From NCBI RefSeq assembly GCF_051106095.1, contig NC_135788.1:38464001-38528000 (forward strand): 64,000 bases of DNA, written 5' to 3'. The notes under the pieces were generated by a model that had not been told where the DNA came from, ran no database searches, and worked only from the letters and a program-made list of their open reading frames with translations. The stretch's first letter is position 1. Each line of letters begins with the position of its first letter. Shown here one piece after another: positions 10,836 through 21,200 of the stretch. The position numbers and the translations under genes are program-made. Origin of the DNA: Pogona vitticeps (taxonomy: Eukaryota > Chordata > Lepidosauria > Squamata > Agamidae).

Positions 10836-11560
10836 GCCGCAGGCCAGAACCGCCCCCGTCCGCGCTCGCAGCGAATACTCGCAGGGCCCCGAGGCCCCTC
10901 AGACCGGTCGCCGGACGCAACACTCGACTCACACCGCCATCTGTGTCCGGAATTGACGACGCGCTCGGCTTCTAAGCCAATCAGCTTTCAAGGAGCACAC
11001 CCCGCCCACTTTTTCGTAAGGTCTGACAGCCAGTAAGTGGAGGCTGAGGTTAACCGTAGAGCAATACAAGTAGAAAAGAGTGAGGGCGAGTGCTTATGCA
11101 TTTGGAGTCCCATGCAATCCTTTCCCTGTGGTAGTCCTGAGAGAGGGATTGGGGCGGTTCTGTGAGTGAAAAGAAAATGTTGCTTCGCTACCCTGTGCCT
11201 CAGAAAGAAAGCAATCAAGGCAACTAGCTGAAATAAAGGAAAGGGGGGGGGGAACCTCGAAACTGAGACTTATGCTTACAAGGGAGCATGTCTTTTCCCG
11301 AAGTGATAGACCTGACAAATAAAGGTGGAATTAGACGTAACCAAACTTCCGGTAAAACTCGAAAGCCGCCATTTTTACCCACAAATACGTTTGCTTGGAA
11401 GGCGTAAAAATAATGCCTATCGTTTCAGGCAGTGACGTCCCTCTTTCCATCGACCTCTCTATGGTAACTTTCCCTTTGCGTTTCAGCTTGCCGTTGAAAC
11501 CCAACTTCCCGTTTAAAGACCGGAAGTGACTCAATAAAAGCCAAGGCCGTGTGCAGTGGT
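10836..11560. promoter_or_regulatory. Bidirectional DPH3/OXNAD1 promoter
   Basis: A CpG-rich block between divergent genes, with no TATA box seen. Consensus-like sites read directly from the sequence are: a CCAAT box in AGCCAATCAGC (about 10976-10986); a YY1-like CCGCCATCTG at about 10935, in the likely DPH3 leader; an ETS site ACTTCCGGT at 11345-11353; a YY1 site GCCGCCATTTTT at 11365-11376; and an ETS plus AP-1 overlap ACCGGAAGTGACTCA at 11519-11533. ETS and YY1 sites near start sites are typical of housekeeping divergent promoters. In human, this same DPH3/OXNAD1 promoter is known for recurrent ETS-site mutations in skin cancers. The true transcription starts are inferred, not seen. Confidence 0.8.
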
Positions 11561-11759
11561 TTTTGTAGTCGTTTCCTCCTGAGTCTCAAAAGATGCCGGT
11601 ACAGTATTTTTCCAGTAGGGCCGGGGAAGGTGTCTCAATATTGATTCCAGTTCCTCATGACTGAGAGCCTAGGTAGGCCTGGCGCCTTTTTGCCTCAAGG
11701 ACTTCCGTACTCGGGCATCTGCTCCAAGTGTAGAATAGTATCTCGTGTGCAAGGAAAGA
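11534..11759 (+). other. OXNAD1: Putative OXNAD1 non-coding first exon
   Basis: The interval lies just right of the ETS/AP-1 site and ends at a near-perfect donor, AAAGA|GTAAGT (11755-11764). It contains ATGs at about 11592 and 11657 that are not in the OXNAD1 frame, so it is leader rather than coding. The 5' end is a guess from promoter motifs; the donor is the firmer boundary. RNA evidence would decide it. Confidence 0.5.
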
Positions 11760-13009
11760 GTAAGTGCCTTCCTTCTCTCCTGGGTATCCGAGAGGCTGAT
11801 GGTGGGTTCAGGTCCGAGGGAGGGAGATGTAGTAGCCGGATCCTCAAAGTAAAGGGCGACCTTCTTAAGTACGTACTCTTTAATAATGGCTTTGTGATCG
11901 AAAATTTAGCCGATCAGATTTTTTTTTAAAAAAAACACTACAATGTTGTGACACCTCAAAGATTGTTATATTTCAGTGTGATCCTTCGTGGTTGCATCCC
12001 CTTCTTAAGTCAGCTTTGAAAGCTGCCTTAACATCTTATGGCTGAGGAGTAAACTCTTTTTGGGGGACCTCACTCAGCTTTGCTTCCTAAAGTAAATGGT
12101 TTCGAACAATCCTCATTTTTTCCTTATTTATTTATTTAAAATATTTTTACCCCCGCTTTCTTTTTAAAAGGACCTTACTGTGCAAAGACATCCTTACTGT
12201 GTGAAACCAATGAGCCATCTCTCTAGTTAGTACATGGTACCCATCCCCAATTCTGTTCACACAACACTCTTTAGAGGTTGGTTAGGTGAAAAGAGACTAA
12301 ATGATTCAAGGTCTTCTGGTAAATTTTGTAATTGAGTGGGGCTTTAAGTATGTTCTTCTGGGTCCTGGTCTAACATACAAACCTACATAGCACAATGGAT
12401 CACATGCATAGTCTGGTATTCTGCCCATCATAGAATTTGACCAGATATTGAAGGCAATAGCCATTCCCTTCTGGTAACTTCTTGCTCGCTTGGATATTCA
12501 GAAACACAGTATGTTCCTTTCCCCTCTATTTTTGTCTCTGCTGCTAAAAAAAGTACTGGTGTCTACCAGCTTGAACAGTTTTAAGAGGCAGATTGTACAT
12601 ATAGGTAGAAGATGACCCATCACTGGTTCTTCCTCAGAATAGATATGTGTCTTTTCCCATACTGGAGGATGTTTGGCTCAATGTCAGTTGCATAGAAACA
12701 TGAATTGGAGGGTGTTGTTGCACTCAGATGTAGCTTTTGTGCTTTCCATAGAAAGTTGTGTTAACTTCTGCATGAATAGAATCCTGAGTTAGAGACACTT
12801 CTTGTTTCTTTATCTAGCCACACGACTTTGCCCTATTAAACTACAGTTCACTGTTAGTTCGCTTGTCAATTATTGTGGGGCTCTTCCTCTGTACACCATT
12901 TCTTGTGGATAAATAACCTTGTGAGATTATTTCCAGAAGATCAGTCATATGTGTCTGTTGTTCCCAAAACAGTCTTGTTGCCTTTGAATAACTAACAAGT
13001 TTTACTCAA

Positions 13010-13510
13010 ATGCAAGAGTTAGGTGATACCTTTATTGAATCACGTAAAAAAATTACACAAATTGCAACCTTTTGTGGGTAAAATCCCACTTTCTCAGGCT
13101 GTGTATCCTCTCTTCGTGGATAGTGCAGAATTCCCCCCTGTCCCCAAATTTATGGCAGATGGCCCTGCAGAGTCTGCTTGTATGAGGTGAATCCAGACCA
13201 AGGTTACAAATTCAGCTGGGAAGCACAGTCTCAAACATCCTTTCTTGTAAGCATGGTTGAAATTTTCCATCTCAAACTCCAAAGGAAGGATTTGCTAATT
13301 AGTCTCTGACCACCACCCCCAATTGCTTGCTCCTGAGATGTGGAGTTTCTTTTTAGTAAATTTCTATAATTCTGAGCCACACAGCCTTTTCCTAATTCTT
13401 TCTTGACACGTTTTATTTGGCATAAGCTTTTATGGAGTGCAACCCATTTCTTCAGGTGCAATCCATGGAAATTTGTTAGTTTTAAGGTGGCACAATACTC
13501 ATTCTTATGT
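13010..13510. repeat. Diverged interspersed repeat ends, family unknown
   Basis: GTGGGTAAAATCCCACTTTC near 13074 and AAGCTTTTATGGAGTGCAAC near 13423, with TTTTAAGGTGGCACAATACT after it. These are familiar 'ttcttcag..aaggtgccac' reptile repeat words. The two ends face opposite ways, which may mean an inverted-repeat element of about 500 bases. Confidence 0.35.
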
Positions 13511-14668
13511 GGTAAGCTAGCAATTGAATCCATGAGGTATTTGGCCTTTCCCAGTTTTGTAATCATAGTTATTAGTGGTATTAACTCTGCACTGATTCAA
13601 AGAAGAAATGTTGGATTTTGTTTTTACCATAGTTACTTATTGTGGAAACTAGCTTTCTGTATATGAAAACCTAGGCAGAAGAACTTGTTGTCTATACTGT
13701 TTAATGACAGTACTTTGTTTATTTGCCCCTTGCCCCAGAAAGCATAGCAAATAATATCCTCATACTTTAATCAATGTTTGAAGCAATGTGTCCACTTTAA
13801 AATACATTTAAAGCAAGTAGCCTTGAAAGCTTCTGGCACACATAAAAGAAAAAAAACAGTGGAGATCTTTAAATATATTTTATAAAATCAAACTTATTTT
13901 ATTGGCCAAATGCATGTACATAATGATGCTGTAACAAATTGATTACTCTAAGAAGTTGTGCAGAAGAGTAATAGGAAGAAACATTTGGGAAAGTTAATGT
14001 TGATTTCAAAAGGGAATCTGCAATTTTGGAGCATCACAAGGAGTTTAAGCACCTGCAGATATCACAACTATTATAATGAATTCAAAATGTTACATGCTGA
14101 GGATGACAAGGCCATTTAAATAGGCAAATACAATTCATGTAAACTTGGAGAATAGGAACAGTGAAATATTAAAAACAAAGTTTATGCTTGTACTTTAAAA
14201 CTGTCAGTTGAAATACTATATAGATGATCCAGTCCTAAGCATAGTTAATTAAATGGCACTGAACTTAGTAGACCTGTCGTCCATGGAAGGATGAAGCGGA
14301 TCAGATGCTGAGTGCTCTCTTCTGGCATTTCATATACACTATAAAGTATGCTATAACCGTTGCATCGCGAGGCAAACTGGTAATTTTTTATTTCTGTTTT
14401 TAAGATGGGAATATTTTGAGTTTAGATGTTCTTCCTGGTGTTCCTATGATTTCCTGAAAGTACTGTTTTCATACCCATACTGTGGTTGCCAAGAAACTGG
14501 ATTTTGCTTAGGTGAGGGATAAAATTCAAGCTGTGAATAATCCCATATAGTAGTTCTTCTATGTTCCCCTGTTTGGGTAATTCCTGTTTCATTGTTGTCT
14601 CTGTGTTTAACTGGGTAGTACATCTGTCAGCTCACCAAATAACATTTAAAAATTTTTATTTTCTCATC

Positions 14669-14846
14669 AGCCAGTTTGGAGGAGTGGATAGGGTATTAGC
14701 CTTGGACTCAGGAAACCAGACTTAAATCTTTACTGTGCCATAAAAACTTGCTGAAGTATAGCAATGGCAAACCATTTCTGAAATGTCTTGCAGACCTCAT
14801 GAACCCTATTAGGGCCTCCATAAGTCAGAAAGGGCTGGAAGACATA
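14669..14846 (+). repeat. tRNA-derived SINE, cut by a MITE
   Basis: GCCAGTTTGGAGGAGTGGAT head, then ATAGCAATGGCAAACCATTT, ATAAGTCAGAAAGGGCTGGA. The right part is displaced by the MITE 14847-15108, which follows directly after its TA. Confidence 0.55.
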
Positions 14847-15108
14847 CAGTGGGGTCTTGACTTGAGAACTTAATCCATATTGGAAGGCGGTTCTCAAGTC
14901 AAAAAGTCTGTAAGTCAAGTCTCCATTGACCTACAGTGCATTGAAAACCGATTAATCCCGTAACAGGCCGTTTTTGTTCCATTTTGGGTTTTTTTCTGGT
15001 CTGTAAGTCAAATCTCAGTCTGCAAGTCAAACCTAAATTTTGCGGCCAGTGAAGTCTGTAACTCAAAAAGTCTGTAAGTCAAGCTGTCTGTAAGTCAAGG
15101 GTCCACTG
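14847..15108. mobile_element. Tigger/pogo-like MITE, 'cttgacttgagaac' subfamily
   Basis: CAGTGGGGTCTTGACTTGAG at the left and GTAAGTCAAGGGTCCACTG at the right, flanked by TA. Internally the word CTGTAAGTCAA recurs several times. Non-coding. Confidence 0.75.
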
Positions 15109-15181
15109 TAGAATGTTATGATGGAAGCACACATAACTCTCATAACTTACAATGGCTGGTTTTCCACTCCCCCAGCTTTTA

Positions 15182-15471
15182 CAGTGGTGCCTCGCAAGAC
15201 AGATTTAATTCATTCTGCGAGAAGCGCTGTCTTGCGAAAAAATTATCTTGCAAAAAGCGGTTTCTCATAGGAATGCATGCATTCCTATGGGAACTTGGCA
15301 AGACGAATGAAAATTTTTTTGTCTTGTGAGTCATCGGTCTCAGGAAAAAAAACGTCTTTCGAAGCATGGCCATAGAAGAAGCCATCTTGCGCGGCACCAT
15401 AGTGATCGCAAAAAACAATTGTCTTGCAGGTTTTTCGTCCTGTGAGGCGTTCATCTCGCGAGGCACCACTG
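15182..15471. mobile_element. Tigger/pogo-like MITE, 'cgcaagac' subfamily
   Basis: CAGTGGTGCCTCGCAAGACA at the left and ATCTCGCGAGGCACCACTG at the right, with TA on both sides. A compact 290-base copy with the GGAATGCATGCATTCC palindrome near 15270-15290. Confidence 0.8.
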
Positions 15472-16064
15472 TACTACCATATCATTTAATGCCCCCAAAC
15501 TCACTTTTATGACCACTGCAACTGTTGCTATAAACTGATGCATTTTCATCACCAGGCACAACAGCAAGACAGAGAGAGAAGAAAGAACACACTACATGTC
15601 CGTAGGGAGTGCCCAGTAAGCCAGCTACTGTAGACGATTGGGGATGAGGCAAAGGAGGGAAGATAGCAGAGGTGAGAAGGGAGCACCAAACAAGAAAGCA
15701 GATAAGCAAGCAAAAGGAGCTGTAAAAGAGAGGACAAAAGAGGTTTGATTTAAGACACCAGAACTCTTCAAAAGTCGAACTCCTAACATTTTAGATTAAT
15801 GGAAAAATAAGGCTCACTTTTTAACTGCTGTCAGGGAAACCAGTTAAGTTTAAGCTTGTGGGTCACTGTATGTTATGTGTTTCATTGTAATTAGAAATTA
15901 AAATAGATCAAGATGATGCTTACCAAACAACTCTTTATAATATAAATATATTTTTAAAAAAATCTTTTTAAAAAGCATGAAGATTCACACTGGTTAGCAG
16001 TCAAAGAGACTGAGGCAGCAAAAATCCATATACTTATCTGATAATAAGCCTTATTGGACAAAAT

Positions 16065-16184
16065 GCTCCCCAGATGTTCTTGGACTGCAACTCCCATAAA
16101 TCCTGGCCAGCACATCTAGTGGTGAATGCTTCTGGGAGTTTTAGTCCAGGAACATCTGGGGACCTAAGGCTGAGATCCACTTCT
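16065..16184. mobile_element. Palindromic hAT-type MITE
   Basis: CTCCCCAGATGTTCTTGGAC at the left mirrored by CCAGGAACATCTGGGGACCT at the right, with AACTCCCATAAATCCTGGCC in the first arm. Confidence 0.65.
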
Positions 16185-16586
16185 ATAAAGTAACTGCAGA
16201 ATGAAGCTCCATGGTATGATTAACCACTCCTGACACAAATGAAAGTGACTGAGTAGTGGGAACCAGGTTGTTGCTCAGTCACAACAAGCCAAGGGTCCAG
16301 CAGATCCCTGCCATGCTATACCATATGATGGCCTTGACCTTGTGCTGTTTTGCAGGCAAATATGCCAGCCCAGTGTGGTCTAGCTCAGCCCATACAAAAA
16401 TTCAGAGAATGCCAGAGCCGTTATGTAGAAAGAAAGGACTACCTGCTTCTTAAAGTAGATGGAACTCTAGGAAAGTCTAGAATCTGATCATACTGAAAAC
16501 TGGGTTACTTGGAAGTCACTTAATAGGCTTCAGAGTAGAGTTGGCAGAACCAAACTGAACCAAAGAAAATGTGGTAGTGGTTTGAT

Positions 16587-16753
16587 TTGTTGTTGTTGTT
16601 GTTGCTGCTGCTGCTGCTGCTGTTGTAATTATTGTTATTATTGTCGTTATTATTGTCGTTATTATTATCACTATCACTATCATTATCATCATCATTATCA
16701 TTATCATCATCGTCGTTGTTGTTGTTGTCGTCGTCATCATCATCATTCTCATT
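16587..16753 (+). repeat. Compound trinucleotide microsatellite
   Basis: An ordered series: TTG repeats, five or six CTG repeats, TTA/TTG/TCG mixtures, TCA/TTA mixtures, then TTG, TCG and TCA runs. About 165 bases, all in one triplet register. The poly-Cys, poly-His and poly-Met/Thr frames across it are artefacts. Confidence 0.9.
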
Positions 16754-16950
16754 GCACTAGCATGGTCCTTGTGATTGTGGAGAAAAAGCAGCCAACTTCA
16801 CACCTATGTCAGTGTACTCTGTGCCTCTCAAAGTATGCCATAGAAGATTAGATGTTAGCTTTCCTGAGTGCCCTTAATGTTGCCCCATTATAGGGGAAAT
16901 TATCTGATATACAATAGGAACCCTATATCCATGGGGATTAGTTCGAAACA

Positions 16951-16978
16951 CACACGCACACACACACGCACACACAGA
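16951..16978 (+). repeat. (CA)n microsatellite
   Basis: A short run of CA with two CG interruptions. Confidence 0.85.
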
Positions 16979-17286
16979 TGCTGGAAAATGAGGATTATAA
17001 TGAACACTAAACATCATACTGTGGTCTCTGGCTCTCTAGTGGCCAGTTCTTGTAATGTCATCTTTAGAAATATATATTTCTAGGATTTTTCTTTTAATAT
17101 TTTTAATGTTTTCAGACCATGGATAAGTGAATCAGCAGATACTGTTCCCACAAATAAGAGAGTCTTACTGTATTTATTAACTATATTGCGATGCTTCTGA
17201 CACAAATGAGAGTCTGGAAGGTAATTTGTAGGTTTTGAAGGAAAAAATGAAACAGATCTTTAGTTTTATGAACAAGGTAATTGCAT

Positions 17287-17372
17287 CATTAGGTGCAGTG
17301 GTGATATAAACGAGTAGTCCAGATAGGCAGGGTATAAATCAAATAAATAAATACATAAATAAATAAAAATAA
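17287..17372 (+). repeat. Retroposon 3' tail with (AAAT)n
   Basis: GAGTAGTCCAGATAGGCAGG followed by GTATAAATCAAATAAATAAA. The same tail is clearer at 35862-35998 and 53066-53142. Confidence 0.5.
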
Positions 17373-17675
17373 AGTGTCTCAGACATGATGACTTGGAGCA
17401 GTGGTTCTCAGCATGCAATGATGGTTGTGTGGTGGTTTCAGCAGGATTTGCCATTTTCTTCAGGTTTCATTATTAGTATTAGTTATTTGCCTGTATTTTC
17501 CCTTTTCCTCTGATCTTTTGCACCAGATCTTCAGAAGTATCTTTTGCTATATTCAAACACCCTATTGGGCTAAGTGAGCATTTTGGAACTTGGCACAGCC
17601 ACAGATAGAAATGCAAAGAATATAGTCTCCTTGTTACAAGAGTTTGATGGAAACAGACAGTGACTGAGAGATATA

Positions 17676-17841
17676 CCGTATTTTTCGCTCCATAAGACGC
17701 ACCTTTCCATAAGACGCACCAATTTTTTAGGAGAAGAAAACAGGAAAATACAATCTGTTTTCTTCGCTCCATAAGACGCATAGACTCTCCACCCCCCTGT
17801 TTTGTGGGGGAAAAGTGTGTCTTATGGTGCAAAAAATATGG
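17676..17841. mobile_element. CCGTATTTTTCGC MITE
   Basis: TIRs CCGTATTTTTCGCTCCATAA and TTATGGTGCAAAAAATATGG flanked by TA. The inner word CATAAGACGCA occurs three times. A closely related copy is at 54158-54322. Confidence 0.75.
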
Positions 17842-18088
17842 TATATGTTTATGATGCGAGTGTATCATTGAAGGTGTCTATGTCAGCAGCTATCTACAAA
17901 GGGCTATATTTTACTGGGCTCATCAAGCCAACAACAGAATTTTTGTGAGAAGGTTAACAGCTCATCATATGCAAAACAGTTGATTTGTCTAGTTTAGAAC
18001 TGTACAGGTCTGGATGTTGAGACTGTCAGTACAAAACATGCAAATTATATGCAAAGTATTTGCAAATTCTTCTTCTTTCTCTACACAG

Positions 18089-18231
18089 GTGCTTTTGATG
18101 CTAAAGAACGCTATGGTCTGTGCAGCTGTCTTTGCTGTTCCTTCATTACTGAGAACCCCTAGAATCCTTCCTGTTTGTTCTTCATTTTTACATCTGAGAC
18201 ATGCAGTTTTATATTACTGCACAGTAAATGG
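18089..18231 (+). CDS. OXNAD1: OXNAD1 exon with start codon (coding from 18113)
   Basis: The exon follows acceptor CTACACAG and ends at GG|GTAAAG. Two in-frame ATGs lie at 18098 and 18113. I chose 18113: it has G at -3 and G at +4, gives [14 protein letters not shown] to match the vertebrate start of the form MACAAVMIPGLLR, and yields exactly 312 residues. The 18098 ATG has T at -3 and would add five residues (MLKNA). The encoded N-terminus looks like a mitochondrial presequence. Confidence 0.9.
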
Positions 18232-21200
18232 GTAAAGTATTTGTGCTTTTCAAGTGCTGAATATAATGTTCAGAAAAATGAAAAGGTTCTTATGATTATT
18301 TCTTTAATTCAATACAGTGGTGCCTCGCAAGACGATGTTAATCCGTTCCATGGAAATCGCTGTCTTGCGAAAACATCGTCTTGCAAAACCACATTTCTCA
18401 TAGGAATGCATTGAAAATTAATTAATGCGTTCCTAGGGGGAAATTTTTTTTAAGGCACTTAAGGGGTAGGGAGCTGGGGAAGCACCATGGGAGGACTGGC
18501 GGGGGTCCCTTTGCCACGATCGCCGGCTTTTCTCTGATGGTGCAGGAAAAGCCTCCGAAGTGCTCTAAAGCAGGCACGGGTGGTTTCGAGGCACCCCCGC
18601 CAGGGCTCTGATGGTGCACGGGAAGCCATCAGAAGCCTGGTGGGGGTGCCCTGAAACCACTCGCGCCCACTTTAGAGCACTTCGGAGGCTTTTCCTGTAC
18701 TGTCAGGAAAAGCCTCCAAAGTACTCTAAAGCGGCCGCGGGTGGTTTCAGGGCACACCCGCCAGGGCTCTGATGGTGCAGGGGAAGCCATGAGAACCCTG
18801 GTGGGGGTGCCCCGAAACCATGTGCCCCGCCTTTGGGGGTCCCCCGGGGCTTACCTTGCACCATGGGAGGACTCACAAGGGTCCCTCTGCGCAGCGATCG
18901 GCATTTGCAGAGGTTTGTCTGAAACCATTTTTAAAGTTCCCACCTCTTCCTCCAGCCTTCGGCAAGCCTCGGAAGGGGAAAATGCTCTTTTTATCTCTTT
19001 TCCCTTCCGAGGCTTGCTGAAGGCTGGAGGAAGAGGCGGGAACTTTTAAAATGGTTTCGGACAAACCTCTACAATCGCTGCGCTCAAGGACCCGCATGAG
19101 TCCTCCCATGGTGAAAGGTAAGCCCCGGGGGACCCCCAAAGCCAGGGCTCGTTGTTTCAGGGCACCCCCGGCAGGGTTCTGATGGCTTCCCCTGCACCAT
19201 CAGAGTCCTGACGGGGGTGCCCCGAAACCACCCGCGCCTGCTTTAGAGCATTTTGGAAGCTTTTCCTGACGGTGCAGGAAAAGCCTCCAAAGTGTTCTAA
19301 AGCGGGCACGGGTGGTTGTGCAGCGAAAAAGCCCCATTGGAACCATCCTTTTGTGATTGTTATAGCAATTGCAAAAAAGTCGTCAAGCGGGGTCATCGTA
19401 ATGCGGGGCACCACTGTATTTGGATTAATAGGTTTTATGGCTGATTAAGGATTATAATTGATTTAAATGTATTTGTGAATTTACAGTATGTTTCCGATTA
19501 GTCAAATAGCACTTTTTTTCCTTTAGAGGTTGAATGTTTTATGTTTGTCTTCAACTGTTTGTTTATAATATTTTTAGAGCACCCACACTCAACAGACTGG
19601 AGGGTGGAGTATAGCCATTATAATAACATCATTTAGAAAACAGGGAGACTGTAATTCAATAAGATTACAGGCAGATATAATGAAAAGGTGGCTTCTAAAA
19701 GTCTTAAGAAATGGACTGGAGAAGCTATTGAGCCCAGCACTTTGAAATGAGCTTGGAAATGAATAGGCAGTCATTGTATTTTTTTTTAAAAGAATTCGTA
19801 TAATAAGGAGAGACATAACTAAACTAATAAAAGTTATGTACTTATTTTCAGCTTCCAAGTCATCTTAGAGCAACCCTATATATAACACTTTGTAGTAATT
19901 CCATTTGGCGGATACCAGAACATGTATTACTCTAGTCAGGCTGCCCTTTTTAGGAATAAATGTGATTGACATGTAGTGCAACAGTGGTAAAAGATTTTAG
20001 GAACGTACTGTATTTTTCCATGTATAAAACAACACTTTTTCCTTAAATAATTTGAGACAAAAATGAGTTTTTTTTTATTCACAGAAGGCAGCTCTTTACT
20101 ACTGCCTTTTGTGAAGGCATTGGGCTTAGTAAAAAGGAAGGGGAGGGGTGGCTCCCTCCCTTTTTGCTAAACTCCGTGCCTTCTCAAAAGGCAAGGAAAA
20201 GCGGCAGTCACTTTGACAGCCACTTGTCTTGCCTTTTGTCAAGGCACGGGGCTTAGCAAAAAGGGAGCCCTTTGATCCCTGCTTTTTCTAATTTGGGGTT
20301 AGAAAAGGCGGGGTTCGCCTTATACTTTGGGTCATATTATAAATGGAAAAATACGGTAAGTAGTGGCAAATTCATAGCAAGCTGTTATTTGTTAAAGCCC
20401 TATTCAGGCTTTTAAAAAGTTTACTTTTAAGGCATTATCAGGGAGAGGGTTTTAGCCCTGTTAGCTGCCTGTTGCTGTCTGTGCATGAAGAAGGACAATC
20501 TGAAGAAAAGACTATCTGGTATATGTGCAGCCTCTCTATGTGATCGGAAACCTTGATTTTTCAGGTTCCTCAGAGGCTGCACACACTCATTCTTGGACCT
20601 TGGGATCATGCTTTAGTGACCCCAACTCCCAGGTTTTCTTAGAAAAATTGGAGTTTTTTAATTGAAAAAAAATTTGCCCTCTACTGGCCAAACATGAAAA
20701 AAATAAATGTAAACTTGGAGAGTGAGATAAAGGATACGGGAAAGCTTTCAAAATATGGTAAAATTGCTCTCCTGGAAGGCACGAGACTTTGAGTTAAATG
20801 CTTGGAGGGTATAGGTGTGCCAAAGGTATCGGGGCAGTTTGGGCACATTTGGCTATAGAGGTTGCATTTGCCCTTACCTAAAACTCAAGTAATCTTTTCG
20901 TTCAAAATTACTGTTTTTACACGTATATGCAATGTATGCAGGTACCAAAGATTGTAAAATCATAGGCTGAAATCCTGTTGCATATTTCTGCTGGCATAAG
21001 TCCATTGGCATAGCTTTCAGCCATTAATTGTTGCAAATCGGTAAACTCCTATGAAGGAGAATCTCACTATCTTCGAAGGGAGAACATTCTACTGTTGAAC
21101 AGCTCTTACTGCCAGGAAGTTCTTCCTAATGTTTGGTGGAAATCTTCTTGTAAATTGAATCCATTGCTTCATCTCCTATCCTTTGGAGCTGCAGAAAGCA

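Larger units (their letters stand above)
11760..18088 (+). other. OXNAD1 intron 1 (inferred)
   Basis: From the strong donor at 11760 to the acceptor at 18088. It contains a LINE/SINE tail at 12127-12180, diverged repeat ends (13010-13510), a SINE with MITE (14669-15108), a MITE (15182-15471), a palindromic MITE (16065-16184), microsatellites (16587-16753, 16951-16978), a SINE tail (17287-17372) and a CCGTATTTTTC MITE (17676-17841). 12200-13000 and 13520-14660 show nothing. Confidence 0.55.

Noticed and set aside
16516-16851. Poly-Cys/His and poly-Met/Thr frames
   Set aside because: Translation of a triplet microsatellite.
18098-18100. Upstream ATG as the OXNAD1 start
   Set aside because: Poor context, adds five residues not found in the human protein, and 18113 gives the exact family length.
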